Shown: one piece after another, positions 17,044 through 26,340 of the stretch
How the letters are laid out: every line of letters starts with the position of its first letter
How positions within the stretch are numbered: position 1 is the stretch's first letter
DNA from: a bacterium
GTDB lineage: Bacteria; Patescibacteriota; Gracilibacteria; UBA1369; PNNO01
DNA: 46,792 nucleotides
Reading direction: 5' to 3'
NCBI GenBank assembly: GCA_021158225.1
Contig: JAGGUZ010000010.1
Coordinates: 1-46,792, forward strand
Program-made: the position numbers and the translations under genes
The notes under the pieces: model-generated
Told to the model about the DNA's origin: nothing
The model's input: the letters and a program-made list of their open reading frames with translations, nothing else
Databases searched by the model: none

Positions 17044-18420
17044 ATGTCTACCAATCAAGATATCTTGCATGTTCCTCCTCATAGTTTAGAGGCGGAACGC
17101 TCTACTCTCGGAGCACTGTTAATAGATAAAGACGCAATCATCAAAATTGCAGATTTAGTGGTTGACGAAGACTTTTATCACGAAAAACATGCGGCAATTT
17201 ATAGAGCAATAATCGAACTTTTTGAGAAAAGACAACCTATAGACATTCTTACGGTTACATCGCTTTTGGAAGATAAAAAAGAATTGGATCTTATTGGGGG
17301 AGCTTCATATATTGCGGAATTGACTTCGGAAGTACCAACCGCATCACATATTTTCCAGTACGGAACAATCGTTAAACAAAAATCCATTTTAAGAAAACTT
17401 CTAAAAGCCGGCGATATAATTACCGGACTTGGATATAAAGAAACGGATGAAATTGAAGACTTATTGGAAAAAGCTGAAAAAGCATTATTTAATGTATCTC
17501 AAACCTTTATTCAAGATAAATTTGTTCATGTTAAAGATATTTTAAGTAAAACATACGAAAAACTGGCTGATCTGCACGACCCCGACAGCAAAGACAAATA
17601 TCGAGGTATACCAACAGGATTTAGAGATCTTGATAATTTACTATCCGGCATGCAACCGTCCGATTTACTTATTATAGCTGCAAGACCATCTATGGGGAAA
17701 ACAGCTTTTGCTTTAAACATAGCGCAAAACATTGCCAGACATAAAAAATCTGTTGGATTTATATCTCTTGAAATGTCAAAAGAACAACTTGTTGAACGTA
17801 TGTTTTGTTCTTTACTCGGTGTTGATTCTTGGAAAATGCGCACAGGAAAATTAACCGATGAAGATTTTGGGAAAATCGGAGGAATTATGGACGAACTTAA
17901 TTCGATGAAATTATATATAGACGATTCAATTGGAGGCTCTATTGCTGAATTACGAGCAAAAGCAAGGAGGTTACAAATGGAAAACGGGCTTGATGTTCTT
18001 TTTGTAGATTATCTGCAACTTATGTCAAACGGGAAATACTCGGGAAATATGTCTAATCGCGTTCAAGAAATTTCCGATATATCAAGAGCGCTTAAAGGGC
18101 TTGCCAGAGAGCTCCGTATTCCTGTTATCGCACTTTCTCAATTATCAAGAGCCGTTGAGCTTCGTCCAAGCAAAATCCCACAACTTTCAGATCTTCGTGA
18201 ATCAGGTGCAATCGAACAAGATGCTGATGTTGTTATGATGCTTTACAGAGAAGATTATTATGAAGAAGATTCGGACAGAGCCGGAATTACCGATATTTAC
18301 ATAAGAAAACATCGTAACGGGCCTACCGGGAAAATAGAACTCGGATTTAAAAAAGAACAAATGAAATTTATAAGTATAGAAAAACAACGCAAAGCGGAAG
18401 ATTATGCAATGAGCGTTTAA
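17044..18420 (+). CDS. dnaB: Replicative DNA helicase DnaB
   Basis: A 458-residue hexameric helicase that unwinds the replication fork. The N-terminal primase-interaction domain (about 10-110; PPHSLEAERSTLGALL) and linker are followed by the RecA-like motor. It has Walker A ARPSMGKT (213-220), Walker B VLFVDYLQLM with D322, motif SQLSRAVELR and the C-terminal arginine finger IYIRKHRNGPTG. The length is standard and no intein is present. It heads a same-strand run with lysS (16 bases later), a DUF4012 gene and guaA. Confidence 0.98.
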   Translation: MSTNQDILHVPPHSLEAERSTLGALLIDKDAIIKIADLVVDEDFYHEKHAAIYRAIIELFEKRQPIDILTVTSLLEDKKELDLIGGASYIAELTSEVPTASHIFQYGTIVKQKSILRKLLKAGDIITGLGYKETDEIEDLLEKAEKALFNVSQTFIQDKFVHVKDILSKTYEKLADLHDPDSKDKYRGIPTGFRDLDNLLSGMQPSDLLIIAARPSMGKTAFALNIAQNIARHKKSVGFISLEMSKEQLVERMFCSLLGVDSWKMRTGKLTDEDFGKIGGIMDELNSMKLYIDDSIGGSIAELRAKARRLQMENGLDVLFVDYLQLMSNGKYSGNMSNRVQEISDISRALKGLARELRIPVIALSQLSRAVELRPSKIPQLSDLRESGAIEQDADVVMMLYREDYYEEDSDRAGITDIYIRKHRNGPTGKIELGFKKEQMKFISIEKQRKAEDYAMSV

Positions 18421-18436
18421 ATATAATAATTTTATT

Positions 18437-19972
18437 ATGAACCAAGATTCGCAAACCGGCGATACCTCAAACGAGTATCACGATAGACTCGAGAAAATCA
18501 AACAAATCCGAGAGATGAAAATAAATCCTTATCCGGATAGTTATAAGAGAACTCATAAGATGCTTGAAGCGAAAGATCTTGGAGAAAAAAAAGGTGTACG
18601 TAAAACAGACGACATTATAAACAAGCCTAATGATAATATAAAAATTTCCGGCAGGCTTATGTCTTTTAGAAATCACGGAAATATTAGTTTCGGACAATTA
18701 CAGGACGATTCGGGACAAATTCAAATCTGTTTTATGAAAAATGTTGTTGGCATAGATGAATATAAATTTTTAAAGAAAATTGATGTCGCCGATTTTTTAG
18801 GATGCCAAGGTGAATTATTCAAAACCAAACATGGCGAGATTACTCTTCTTGTTACAAGATATATTTTGCTTTCAAAGTCATTGCGTCCACTACCTGAAAA
18901 ATTTCACGGACTAAAAGATCAAGAAACTCAATACAGACAACGATATTTAGATCTTACAATAAACGAGGAGACAAAAAAACGATTTGATATGAGATCTGAC
19001 TTTATTCAAGCACTTCGTGAATTTTATTGGCAAAACGGTTTTAGAGAAATTGAAACTCCAATATTAAGTTCGTCTGCTTCCGGAGCTTTGGCTAAGCCTT
19101 TTTTAACTCATCATGAAGCCCTTGATCATGATTTCTTTTTAAGAATTGCCGGTGGAGAAACGTATCTTAAAGAAACAATAGGAGGCGGATATGAAAAAGT
19201 ATTTGAGATAGGGAAAGTCTTTAGAAACGAGGGAATGGACCCTTCTCATTTGCAAGAATTTACGATGAATGAGTTTTATCATGCTTATTGGAATTATAAA
19301 GATTTAATGCAATTCACGGAGGATATGTTTGAATATTTACTTAAAAAAACACTTGGTACTTTAGAAATTGAAATTAAAGATAGAGATGGAACTATCCAAA
19401 AAGTGAACTTTAAGACACCTTGGGAAAAAATCAGTATGAAAGATGCAATTATGGAAAATTGCGGAATAGATATAGAAAAACATAATACGGCCAAAGACCT
19501 TTTAGACGAGATTAAATCTAAGAATATCATTATAGAAGAAGCAAAAAATCTCGGAAGAGGGAACTTAATAGATCAACTATACAAAAAAGTCGCTCGCCCC
19601 AAAATGATAGGTCCACTTTTCCTAATTCAGCATCCTACGGATCTTTCACCACTTGCACGAAGAAACGATGAAAATCCCACTGTAGTAGATAGATTTCAAG
19701 TAATTGTTAACGGTTGGGAAATTGTAAACGCATACTCTGAGTTGATTAATCCGATTGAACAAGCAAAAGCGTTTAATCAGCAGGCACAAGAGCAGGAAAA
19801 GGGGGACGAAGAAGCTCACGGAAAAGATGATGAATTTGTACAGGCAATGGAACACGGCTTCCCTCCAATAGCGGGATGGGGAATGGGGATAGACAGGATT
19901 ATCGCACTTCTGACTAATCAAGACAATTTAAAAGATGTTGTTTTGTTCCCATTAATGCGCCCTTTAGAGTAA
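18437..19972 (+). CDS. lysS: Lysyl-tRNA synthetase, class II
   Basis: A 511-residue enzyme that charges tRNA-Lys. The OB-fold anticodon-binding domain lies at about 60-165 (ISGRLMSFRNHGNISFGQLQ). The class II core then shows motif 2 (EIGKVFRNEGMDPSHLQEFT), which has Leu-Gln where most bacteria have Asn-Pro. Motif 3 is GWGMGIDRIIAL near the end. It also keeps AKPFLTHHEALDHDFFLRIA and EIVNAYSELINP. A TATAAT at 18423-18428 lies eight bases before the ATG, but I see no good -35 box. It follows dnaB by 16 bases and is four bases ahead of the DUF4012 gene. Confidence 0.97.
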   Translation: MNQDSQTGDTSNEYHDRLEKIKQIREMKINPYPDSYKRTHKMLEAKDLGEKKGVRKTDDIINKPNDNIKISGRLMSFRNHGNISFGQLQDDSGQIQICFMKNVVGIDEYKFLKKIDVADFLGCQGELFKTKHGEITLLVTRYILLSKSLRPLPEKFHGLKDQETQYRQRYLDLTINEETKKRFDMRSDFIQALREFYWQNGFREIETPILSSSASGALAKPFLTHHEALDHDFFLRIAGGETYLKETIGGGYEKVFEIGKVFRNEGMDPSHLQEFTMNEFYHAYWNYKDLMQFTEDMFEYLLKKTLGTLEIEIKDRDGTIQKVNFKTPWEKISMKDAIMENCGIDIEKHNTAKDLLDEIKSKNIIIEEAKNLGRGNLIDQLYKKVARPKMIGPLFLIQHPTDLSPLARRNDENPTVVDRFQVIVNGWEIVNAYSELINPIEQAKAFNQQAQEQEKGDEEAHGKDDEFVQAMEHGFPPIAGWGMGIDRIIALLTNQDNLKDVVLFPLMRPLE

Positions 19973-19976
19973 ACCT

Positions 19977-21653
19977 ATGAAGAACAAAAAGACAAAAAAA
20001 TGGATAGTTCGAGGGGGTCTCTCTCTGATGTTTATTGTGCTTTTTATGATTCTCTATGGCCTTTCGGCATTAAGCGGTCTTAGATTTTTTATTCCACATT
20101 ATTTTGATATAGCCGGAGGACCTTTCAGTGAGAAAAATTATCTTGTTATTTTTCAAAATAATAACGAACTAAGACCCTCGGGAGGGTTTATTTCTTCTTA
20201 TGGAATACTTCATTTTAAAAACGGGTTTTTCAGCAGTATTGATGTAAAAGATGTATTTGGAGAAATTGCAAATCATCAATATATTGATCCTCCTTATCCT
20301 CAACAAAAATTATTGGATGGAAAATTCTATCAAGGCTATACATTTAGAGATGCAAATTATTATGCTGATTTCCCTGAAACTGTAACGGAACTCATGAAAA
20401 TGTATCGACTGACTGATAATAAAACTCAACTCGACGGAGTTATTGCTATAAACTTAAATGTTATGGAGGATTTATTAAATATTTTAAAATATATTCGCAT
20501 TAGTGATTTAAAATTTACCTCTGAAAATATATTTGAATTACTTGAATTTTCGTTAAATAATATTGATTATCATAATATTCAAGAAATTACACAAAGAAAA
20601 AACATTCTTGCTCCTTTAGCAAAGGCTTTAATTAAAAAAATGATTTTTTCACCTTTCAAATGGAGACAAATAAGTGATGCGATTATTGAAAATCTAAATA
20701 AAAAAAATATTCAACTTTATTTCTTTAACCAAGCTTTACAAGAAAAAATCAATCAAAAAGAATGGGGGGGTGCATGGCCAAAGACCAGTAGCGATTTTCT
20801 GGCTATCGTTGAAGCGAATCTTGCAGGAATGAAATCTGATAGGTATATAAAAAGAAATATAAAATACAGATTGCAGATTTGGGAAGACAAAGGGAGATAC
20901 ACACTAACCGGAACAACAATTATTGAAATGGAACATTTTGGAGATTATAATGTGCCGATTAGCGGAAACTATCAAGGATATCTTCGTATATATCTACCAA
21001 AAAATGCCAATTTAATAGAATCAAATGTTGATGTGCATAATGATTCAACTTCAAAACATACTATTTTTGGCACAATAGTTAAATTAAAACCAGGTGAACA
21101 TAAAAGAATAGAATTTAAATATGAACTTCCCTCTTCAATTTTCAATGGCAAAACTTATAATTTAAATCTGATTAAACAATCGGGAACCACAGATGATAAC
21201 TATTCAGTTATTATTGAGGCTCCGCAAGGCACTGAAATCGCCAAGGGTTCAAAATTTGAAGGACGCGAAAATTATGCTATTTGGGAGGGGAAACTATTGA
21301 AAAATATATCACTTAAATTTAATTTACTTCCTGATAAACTCAGTCCACGAATTGCTTATTCAAAAATCGATTCACTTGATAAAATTTTAGTTGTTTTTAA
21401 TGAAAGAATTAATCCTGAAATTTTGGAAAATCTTTCAAATTTCACAATTGAAGATACAGATAAAGCTAATATTAAAATACATGACAATATTAAAATAAAA
21501 GATGTTCATGTTGATTTTAAAGACCTATGGATTGAAATTGAAGGGATGACAAAGCAACCTAAAGAATTTTACAAACTCACAATTGAAAATGCTGAAGATT
21601 TATATGGAAATTCAATACAACCACTTCCAAAAAGCATTACTTTGGTACAATAA
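19977..21653 (+). CDS. DUF4012 membrane-anchored protein
   Basis: A 558-residue protein with a basic N-terminus and one membrane helix (about 13-35). The DUF4012 core begins at NYLVIFQNNNELRPSGGFIS (about 52-72), the signature of a family related to LytR-CpsA-Psr-associated surface proteins. Two or more beta-rich regions occupy the C-terminal half, including an Ig-like segment near 450-555 (KILVVFNERINPEILENLSNF) similar to the VVFSEPV domains of the LPXTG protein. The function is unknown; an envelope role is inferred. It is four bases downstream of lysS, hence probably co-transcribed. Confidence 0.85.
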   Translation: MKNKKTKKWIVRGGLSLMFIVLFMILYGLSALSGLRFFIPHYFDIAGGPFSEKNYLVIFQNNNELRPSGGFISSYGILHFKNGFFSSIDVKDVFGEIANHQYIDPPYPQQKLLDGKFYQGYTFRDANYYADFPETVTELMKMYRLTDNKTQLDGVIAINLNVMEDLLNILKYIRISDLKFTSENIFELLEFSLNNIDYHNIQEITQRKNILAPLAKALIKKMIFSPFKWRQISDAIIENLNKKNIQLYFFNQALQEKINQKEWGGAWPKTSSDFLAIVEANLAGMKSDRYIKRNIKYRLQIWEDKGRYTLTGTTIIEMEHFGDYNVPISGNYQGYLRIYLPKNANLIESNVDVHNDSTSKHTIFGTIVKLKPGEHKRIEFKYELPSSIFNGKTYNLNLIKQSGTTDDNYSVIIEAPQGTEIAKGSKFEGRENYAIWEGKLLKNISLKFNLLPDKLSPRIAYSKIDSLDKILVVFNERINPEILENLSNFTIEDTDKANIKIHDNIKIKDVHVDFKDLWIEIEGMTKQPKEFYKLTIENAEDLYGNSIQPLPKSITLVQ

Positions 21654-21713
21654 TTGAAGAGTGTACCCAATATAAAAATATGATATAAAGGAAACACATT
21701 AATAAAATACACA

Positions 21714-23528
21714 GTGGACACAATCGCAGTTTTAGATTTTGGTGGACAATATGCCCATCTTATTGCAAACAGGACAAGAAGATTAAATGTTTATTCCGAA
21801 ATTCTGGATAGCAATACACCGGCAGAGAAATTAAAAGAATATAAAGGTATTATTTTATCCGGTGGTCCGCAAAGCGTTTATGATGAAAATTCTCCACAAT
21901 GCGATCCTCAACTTTTCTATCTTGGGATTCCTGTTCTTGGTATTTGTTACGGACTTCAAATAATGGTCCATAAAAAGGGTGGACATGTGTCTTCCGGTAA
22001 GATTAAAGAATATGGTTTCGCCAGACTTAATTTGTCTAAACGAAAAGGAATTTTTGAAGATCTTGAACCTGAAGAAAACGTATGGATGAGCCATGGAGAC
22101 GAGGTTACAAGCCTCCCCGAAGGAATGGAAATTGTGGGATCAACCGACAATTGTGCAAATGCCGCGATTGCCGATTTTGATAAAAATCTTTATGGAGTTC
22201 AGTTCCATCCTGAAGTCACCCATACAGATCATGGAATGAAAATCTTGGATAACTTTTTAAAAATTACCGGAGCAAAACGTGAATGGAATCTTGATAAATT
22301 CATTGAAAACGAATTGGAAGCAATTAAGAAAAAAGTGGGAGATAACAATGTTTTTATGCTTATAAGCGGAGGAGTTGATTCAACTGTAGCATATAAACTT
22401 ATTCAAAAAGCTATAGGAACAAAACGAACTTACGGACTTTTTGTCGACACCGGCCTTATTAGAGAACACGAAAGGGAAGAAGTTGAAGAAGCCTACAAAA
22501 AAGCCGGAATTGAGAATGTGCATTTTTATTATGCCGGAGATAAGTTTTTTACACATTTACAAAACATTTATAAGCCTGAAGAAAAAAGAAAAATTATCGG
22601 AGATACTTTTATTAATGTTCAAAAAGATACTGTTGAAACAATGCAACTGAATCCTGAAAAGTGGCTACTTGGGCAAGGAACAATCTATCCGGATACAATT
22701 GAAACCGGTGGAACAAAAAATTCCGATAAAATCAAAACCCATCATAATAGAGTCGAGCAAATTGAAGAAATGATTAAAGCCGGTAAAGTTATAGAACCTC
22801 TAATGCAACTTTATAAAGATGAAGTACGTCAAGTTGGGTTAAAACTTGGTATCCCCGAAGAAATTGTGCAAAGACATCCGTTCCCGGGACCCGGACTCGG
22901 CGTACGATGTTTGTGCGCCAAACAAGATGACTACCCGGAAAATTACGAAAATATGCAAAGCGAAATTAACACATATCTTCAAGAAATATATGGAATTAAT
23001 GGGCAAATTTTGCCTCTTAAAAGTGTTGGTGTTCAAGGAGACTCAAGAACATATCGTCATCCGTTTTTAATCAAACTTCATAAAGATTTAAAAAGAGATT
23101 GGGGATTACTGGCAAAAATTTCAACCGACATAACAAATAGATTTAGTACAATTAACAGAGTTCTTCTTCTATTGCATCCTCACGGAGTCATAGAAAAAAA
23201 AATCAAGCCGGGATATTTAACAAAAGAAAGAATAGAATTATTGCAAAAAGCCGATTACAGAGTTACTCAGTTCATCAAGTATCATAAAATGTATCAAGAA
23301 ATTTGGCAGTTTCCAGTAGTGCTTTTGCCACTTAGCCTAAACAATGAAGGAGGGGAAAGTGTGGTTTTGCGCCCAATCCAATCCGAAGAAGCAATGACCG
23401 CAAACTTCTACAGAATGACATGGAAATGGCTAGACGAACTTGTGGAAGGATTAGAAGCAACTCCTGGAATCGACGGAGTGTTTTATGATTTAACAAATAA
23501 ACCTCCCGGAACTATTGAGTGGGAATAA
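21714..23528 (+). CDS. guaA: GMP synthase (glutamine-hydrolysing), extended form
   Basis: Converts XMP to GMP. At 604 residues it is longer than the usual 510-525. The glutamine amidotransferase domain has C78 (LGICYGLQ), H165 and E167 (VQFHPEVTH). The ATP-pyrophosphatase domain has SGGVDST (218-224). The C-terminal dimerisation part (HPFPGPGLGVRCLC onward) carries inserted sequence and ends FYDLTNKPPGTIEWE, which resembles the extended eukaryotic-type end. It starts at a GTG; an AAAGGAAA stretch lies about 25 bases upstream, too far for a normal ribosome site. It is the last gene of the dnaB run and converges on the PAP2 fusion gene. Confidence 0.96.
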   Translation: MDTIAVLDFGGQYAHLIANRTRRLNVYSEILDSNTPAEKLKEYKGIILSGGPQSVYDENSPQCDPQLFYLGIPVLGICYGLQIMVHKKGGHVSSGKIKEYGFARLNLSKRKGIFEDLEPEENVWMSHGDEVTSLPEGMEIVGSTDNCANAAIADFDKNLYGVQFHPEVTHTDHGMKILDNFLKITGAKREWNLDKFIENELEAIKKKVGDNNVFMLISGGVDSTVAYKLIQKAIGTKRTYGLFVDTGLIREHEREEVEEAYKKAGIENVHFYYAGDKFFTHLQNIYKPEEKRKIIGDTFINVQKDTVETMQLNPEKWLLGQGTIYPDTIETGGTKNSDKIKTHHNRVEQIEEMIKAGKVIEPLMQLYKDEVRQVGLKLGIPEEIVQRHPFPGPGLGVRCLCAKQDDYPENYENMQSEINTYLQEIYGINGQILPLKSVGVQGDSRTYRHPFLIKLHKDLKRDWGLLAKISTDITNRFSTINRVLLLLHPHGVIEKKIKPGYLTKERIELLQKADYRVTQFIKYHKMYQEIWQFPVVLLPLSLNNEGGESVVLRPIQSEEAMTANFYRMTWKWLDELVEGLEATPGIDGVFYDLTNKPPGTIEWE

Positions 23529-23533
23529 AATTT

Positions 23534-24700
23534 TTATAGCATAATAGTCATTAAAGCTCCGGCAACAAGTGGAATAACCACATTGTCATCCAGTTCCATT
23601 TCAAAGCGTTTAATTCCAATATCAATTGACTCAATTGCCATAGCGATGGCACTTGCTATAAAAGCGGGCCACAATGGAACAAAGAAAAGGGCTGCAAGTG
23701 TGGATGCCAATATGGAAACGATCGTTCCTTCAATATTCTTTTTTTGATTAAACGGATTTTTTATTTTACCAAAATGCCTGCCAACAATATTTGTTACCGA
23801 GTCCCCGACAGCCATTATCATTATGGATGCCATTGCTATATTTTTTTCAAATATTAAGGTTGCAAGAGCGGCTCCAAGCACCAAAAAAAACGATCCTCTC
23901 CCGGGAAAACGTGCCATATGATGGGGCCTTTCAAAATATTCCAATAATTCGTGGACAAGCGGTACACGCATTTTTCTTGCTACAAGCACTAAAATTCCTC
24001 CAATAAATGTAATGAAAAACAAAATCCGACTATTCATAAGCTGAAGCTTTAATAAAAGCACAATTAAAGTGCCAATACCTAAATGCGCGGTTTGTCTTCT
24101 TAATTCAAATTTATCAGTGAGTTTCAAATCCAGCCATTCTAGCAATTTATATTTTTTCTCCAAATTTAAAATGCCGTAAGTTGTAACAAGTCCAACGACA
24201 ATTCCAGCTATAATATCACTTAAACTGTGAACTCCAAGATAAATCCGACTAAACACAATCAAAATCATGAAAAAATAAACAAGAAGTAAACTTTTCTTTC
24301 CGAAAATATATTTCTGAAACGGAAGAAGAGAACAAAGTACCGCAGTATGTATACTCGGGAAAGCATAACCGGAAGCCAATAAAAGTGGTTGCCCATACGC
24401 AAGAGCATATGGTCTGGGTACCTGAAAAATCAATTTAAGTAGAAAAGAAGCTTCCAAAGCGACAAGAACACTAAGTGTCATGAACAATATGAATCGATAT
24501 TTTTTCTGCAACAAACTTACAACACCAATGACCCCAAAAATAAAAATAACACCGAAATCGGTTACAAAATACATAATGGATGTAAGTTGTATAAACCTGA
24601 TACTATTTATTAAACTAAAAACATACTCATCCAAAAAAAATGTGAAAATAATAAAAATATATCCAACCGAAGCTATCTTGAAAACTGTATTTTTTACCAT
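23534..24700 (-). CDS. Fusion of PAP2 lipid phosphatase and dolichol/phytol-kinase-like domain
   Basis: A 388-residue polytopic membrane protein made of two enzymes. Residues 1 to about 185 are a PAP2 phosphatase with all three motifs: K89-x6-R96-P97, P115-S-I-H118, and S151-R152-x5-H158-x3-D162. From about 198 it matches CTP-dependent polyprenol/phytol kinases: ELRRQTAHLGIG with H206, MAVGDSVTNIVGRHFGK with D300, and KKNIEGT with E324. The likely job is recycling of a prenyl carrier: dephosphorylating the pyrophosphate form and phosphorylating the free alcohol. The substrate is inferred. It overlaps murI by seven bases, which ties it to cell wall synthesis. Confidence 0.85.
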   Translation of the reverse strand: MVKNTVFKIASVGYIFIIFTFFLDEYVFSLINSIRFIQLTSIMYFVTDFGVIFIFGVIGVVSLLQKKYRFILFMTLSVLVALEASFLLKLIFQVPRPYALAYGQPLLLASGYAFPSIHTAVLCSLLPFQKYIFGKKSLLLVYFFMILIVFSRIYLGVHSLSDIIAGIVVGLVTTYGILNLEKKYKLLEWLDLKLTDKFELRRQTAHLGIGTLIVLLLKLQLMNSRILFFITFIGGILVLVARKMRVPLVHELLEYFERPHHMARFPGRGSFFLVLGAALATLIFEKNIAMASIMIMAVGDSVTNIVGRHFGKIKNPFNQKKNIEGTIVSILASTLAALFFVPLWPAFIASAIAMAIESIDIGIKRFEMELDDNVVIPLVAGALMTIML

Positions 24701-25506
24701 ATGACATCCGTTTTTACGGTATCGATTGAAAGGGAAAGTTCTTCATTCCCGAATTTTTTAAAACTATCAGCAGAATCGGTCGTTACATACTCCCTTGTTC
24801 CACCTTGAGTAATCAACTTTTCAATTTCCGGATGTCTATTTAAATAATCTTTTAAACTCTCAGCTATAATCTCTCCTGACTTAAGAACATTGACATTTTT
24901 CCCCATATATCTTTTGAAATCCTTATACATAAGAGGATAATGCGTACATCCCAATATTAATGTATCGCTGTTTTTTGATTTAAGCGGAAGCAAATATTTT
25001 TTTAGAATTTTTTTTGCTTCCGGTTTATGATGCCAATGTTCTTCTATTAAAGACACAAGCAACGGACAAGCTTTTGAAAAAACATTAATATCGGGATCTA
25101 GCTTCTTAAGTTCAATTTCATATGCATTGGAAGCGATTGTTCCACGAGTACCAACAACACTTATTCGTTTTGTATTGGTATTTGTCGTAGCATATTCAGC
25201 TAATGGCCTAATTACTCCAAGAATTTTTTTATCGGCTATATTCTTATCACGCAAATATTTTTGTTGAAGATGTCTAAGTGCCAAAGCGGAAACCGTATTA
25301 CAAGCAATAATAATTAATCTGCACCCTCTGTCAAACAAATATTCCACAGCCTGCTCGCTATACCTTTTAATGGTTTCAGGTGTACGCGTTCCGTAAGGCG
25401 TGCGCGCATTATCACCAAGATATATGTAATCATATTGAGGAAGCTTTTCCAAAACAGGCTTAAGCACTGTTAACCCTCCATATCCCGAATCAAATAATCC
25501 AATCAT
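24694..25506 (-). CDS. murI: Glutamate racemase
   Basis: A 270-residue cytoplasmic enzyme making D-glutamate for peptidoglycan. The N-terminus GLFDSGYGGLTVL contains D7 and S8. The two catalytic cysteines are C69 (IIACNTVSAL) and C187 (LILGCTHYPLM). The length is normal. The start ATG at 25506 is divergent from the DUF881 pair, and its last bases overlap the PAP2-kinase fusion gene, so the two are probably one operon. Confidence 0.96.
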   Translation of the reverse strand: MIGLFDSGYGGLTVLKPVLEKLPQYDYIYLGDNARTPYGTRTPETIKRYSEQAVEYLFDRGCRLIIIACNTVSALALRHLQQKYLRDKNIADKKILGVIRPLAEYATTNTNTKRISVVGTRGTIASNAYEIELKKLDPDINVFSKACPLLVSLIEEHWHHKPEAKKILKKYLLPLKSKNSDTLILGCTHYPLMYKDFKRYMGKNVNVLKSGEIIAESLKDYLNRHPEIEKLITQGGTREYVTTDSADSFKKFGNEELSLSIDTVKTDVIW

Positions 25507-25558
25507 AATAAAACATTAAACCTCAGTTACTTTAACGCTTTATTAATATATAAGACAA

Positions 25559-25599
25559 TAGACAATTTTATGACCATTTAGTATACTTGCAATTGTCTA
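25559..25599 (+). promoter_or_regulatory. Promoter of the DUF881 pair bracketed by an inverted repeat
   Basis: TAGACA (25559-25564), a 17-base spacer and TATACT (25582-25587) form a promoter. A perfect 9-bp inverted repeat, TAGACAATT at 25559-25567 and AATTGTCTA at 25591-25599, covers the -35 box on one side and the expected start site on the other. This is the layout of an operator bound by a dimeric repressor. A second AGACAAT lies directly upstream (25553-25559). Confidence 0.6.
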
Positions 25600-25611
25600 A
25601 TTAAAGCATTC

Positions 25612-26340
25612 ATGAGCACATCGCTTAAAATTATATCTATTTTGGTTGGAGTCCTTGTCGGTCTTTTAGTAATGGCTCAATTTAGAACTTCAACGCCACT
25701 CGGCAGTTCATATCCTCTTGATCAAGTAAGGGCTCAAAAAGAACTTATAAAGTCATATATTGATGACGAAACTCAATTGAAGAGTCGTATAGTTTCACTC
25801 CGTGAAAAAATAGATCAAACCCTAAAAGACAATAAACTGATTAGTCAAACCACGAATTTGGAAAAATTAAATGAACTAAAAAAACAAATAGATCTCTCTG
25901 AAATAAAAGGAAAGGGCTTTAACATAAATCTGGACGACAGTCCTTATATTGACAGAGACTCTATAAAACCCGATGAAGGCGGAATTGTTTATGCAGCCGA
26001 TATACGTGATATTATAAATCTTTTACGAGCAAATAATGTTGAAGGAATCGCAGTTAATGATCAAAGAATAATTGCAACATCCCCAATTACATCCGTAGGA
26101 AATAGTGTGCTGATAAACAACTCTCATCTTTCTCCTCCATTTAATATTTCAGTTATCGGTGATTATGAATCTTTTCTGGTTAGAATATCCGACCCGGGGG
26201 TACTAACAGATTTACAAAAAAGGGTTAATGAAAATGGAATAAAATTTTCGATAAAACAATCACCACATATAATTCTACCGATTTATAATGGCCAATTCAG
26301 ATTAAAATTTATTAAACGTACAGATGAATCTACTTCATAG
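25612..26340 (+). CDS. DUF881 family membrane-anchored protein, copy 1
   Basis: A 242-residue protein with an N-terminal membrane helix (about 4-24). A coiled coil (about 38-95) is followed by the DUF881 beta/alpha domain (GGIVYAADIRDIINLLRANNVEGIAVNDQRI and ATSPITSVGNSVLINN). DUF881 proteins of Firmicutes and Actinobacteria lie near cell-division genes; their function is not established. The next gene is a diverged paralogue overlapping by 17 bases, so the two are probably made as a pair. Confidence 0.85.
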   Translation: MSTSLKIISILVGVLVGLLVMAQFRTSTPLGSSYPLDQVRAQKELIKSYIDDETQLKSRIVSLREKIDQTLKDNKLISQTTNLEKLNELKKQIDLSEIKGKGFNINLDDSPYIDRDSIKPDEGGIVYAADIRDIINLLRANNVEGIAVNDQRIIATSPITSVGNSVLINNSHLSPPFNISVIGDYESFLVRISDPGVLTDLQKRVNENGIKFSIKQSPHIILPIYNGQFRLKFIKRTDESTS

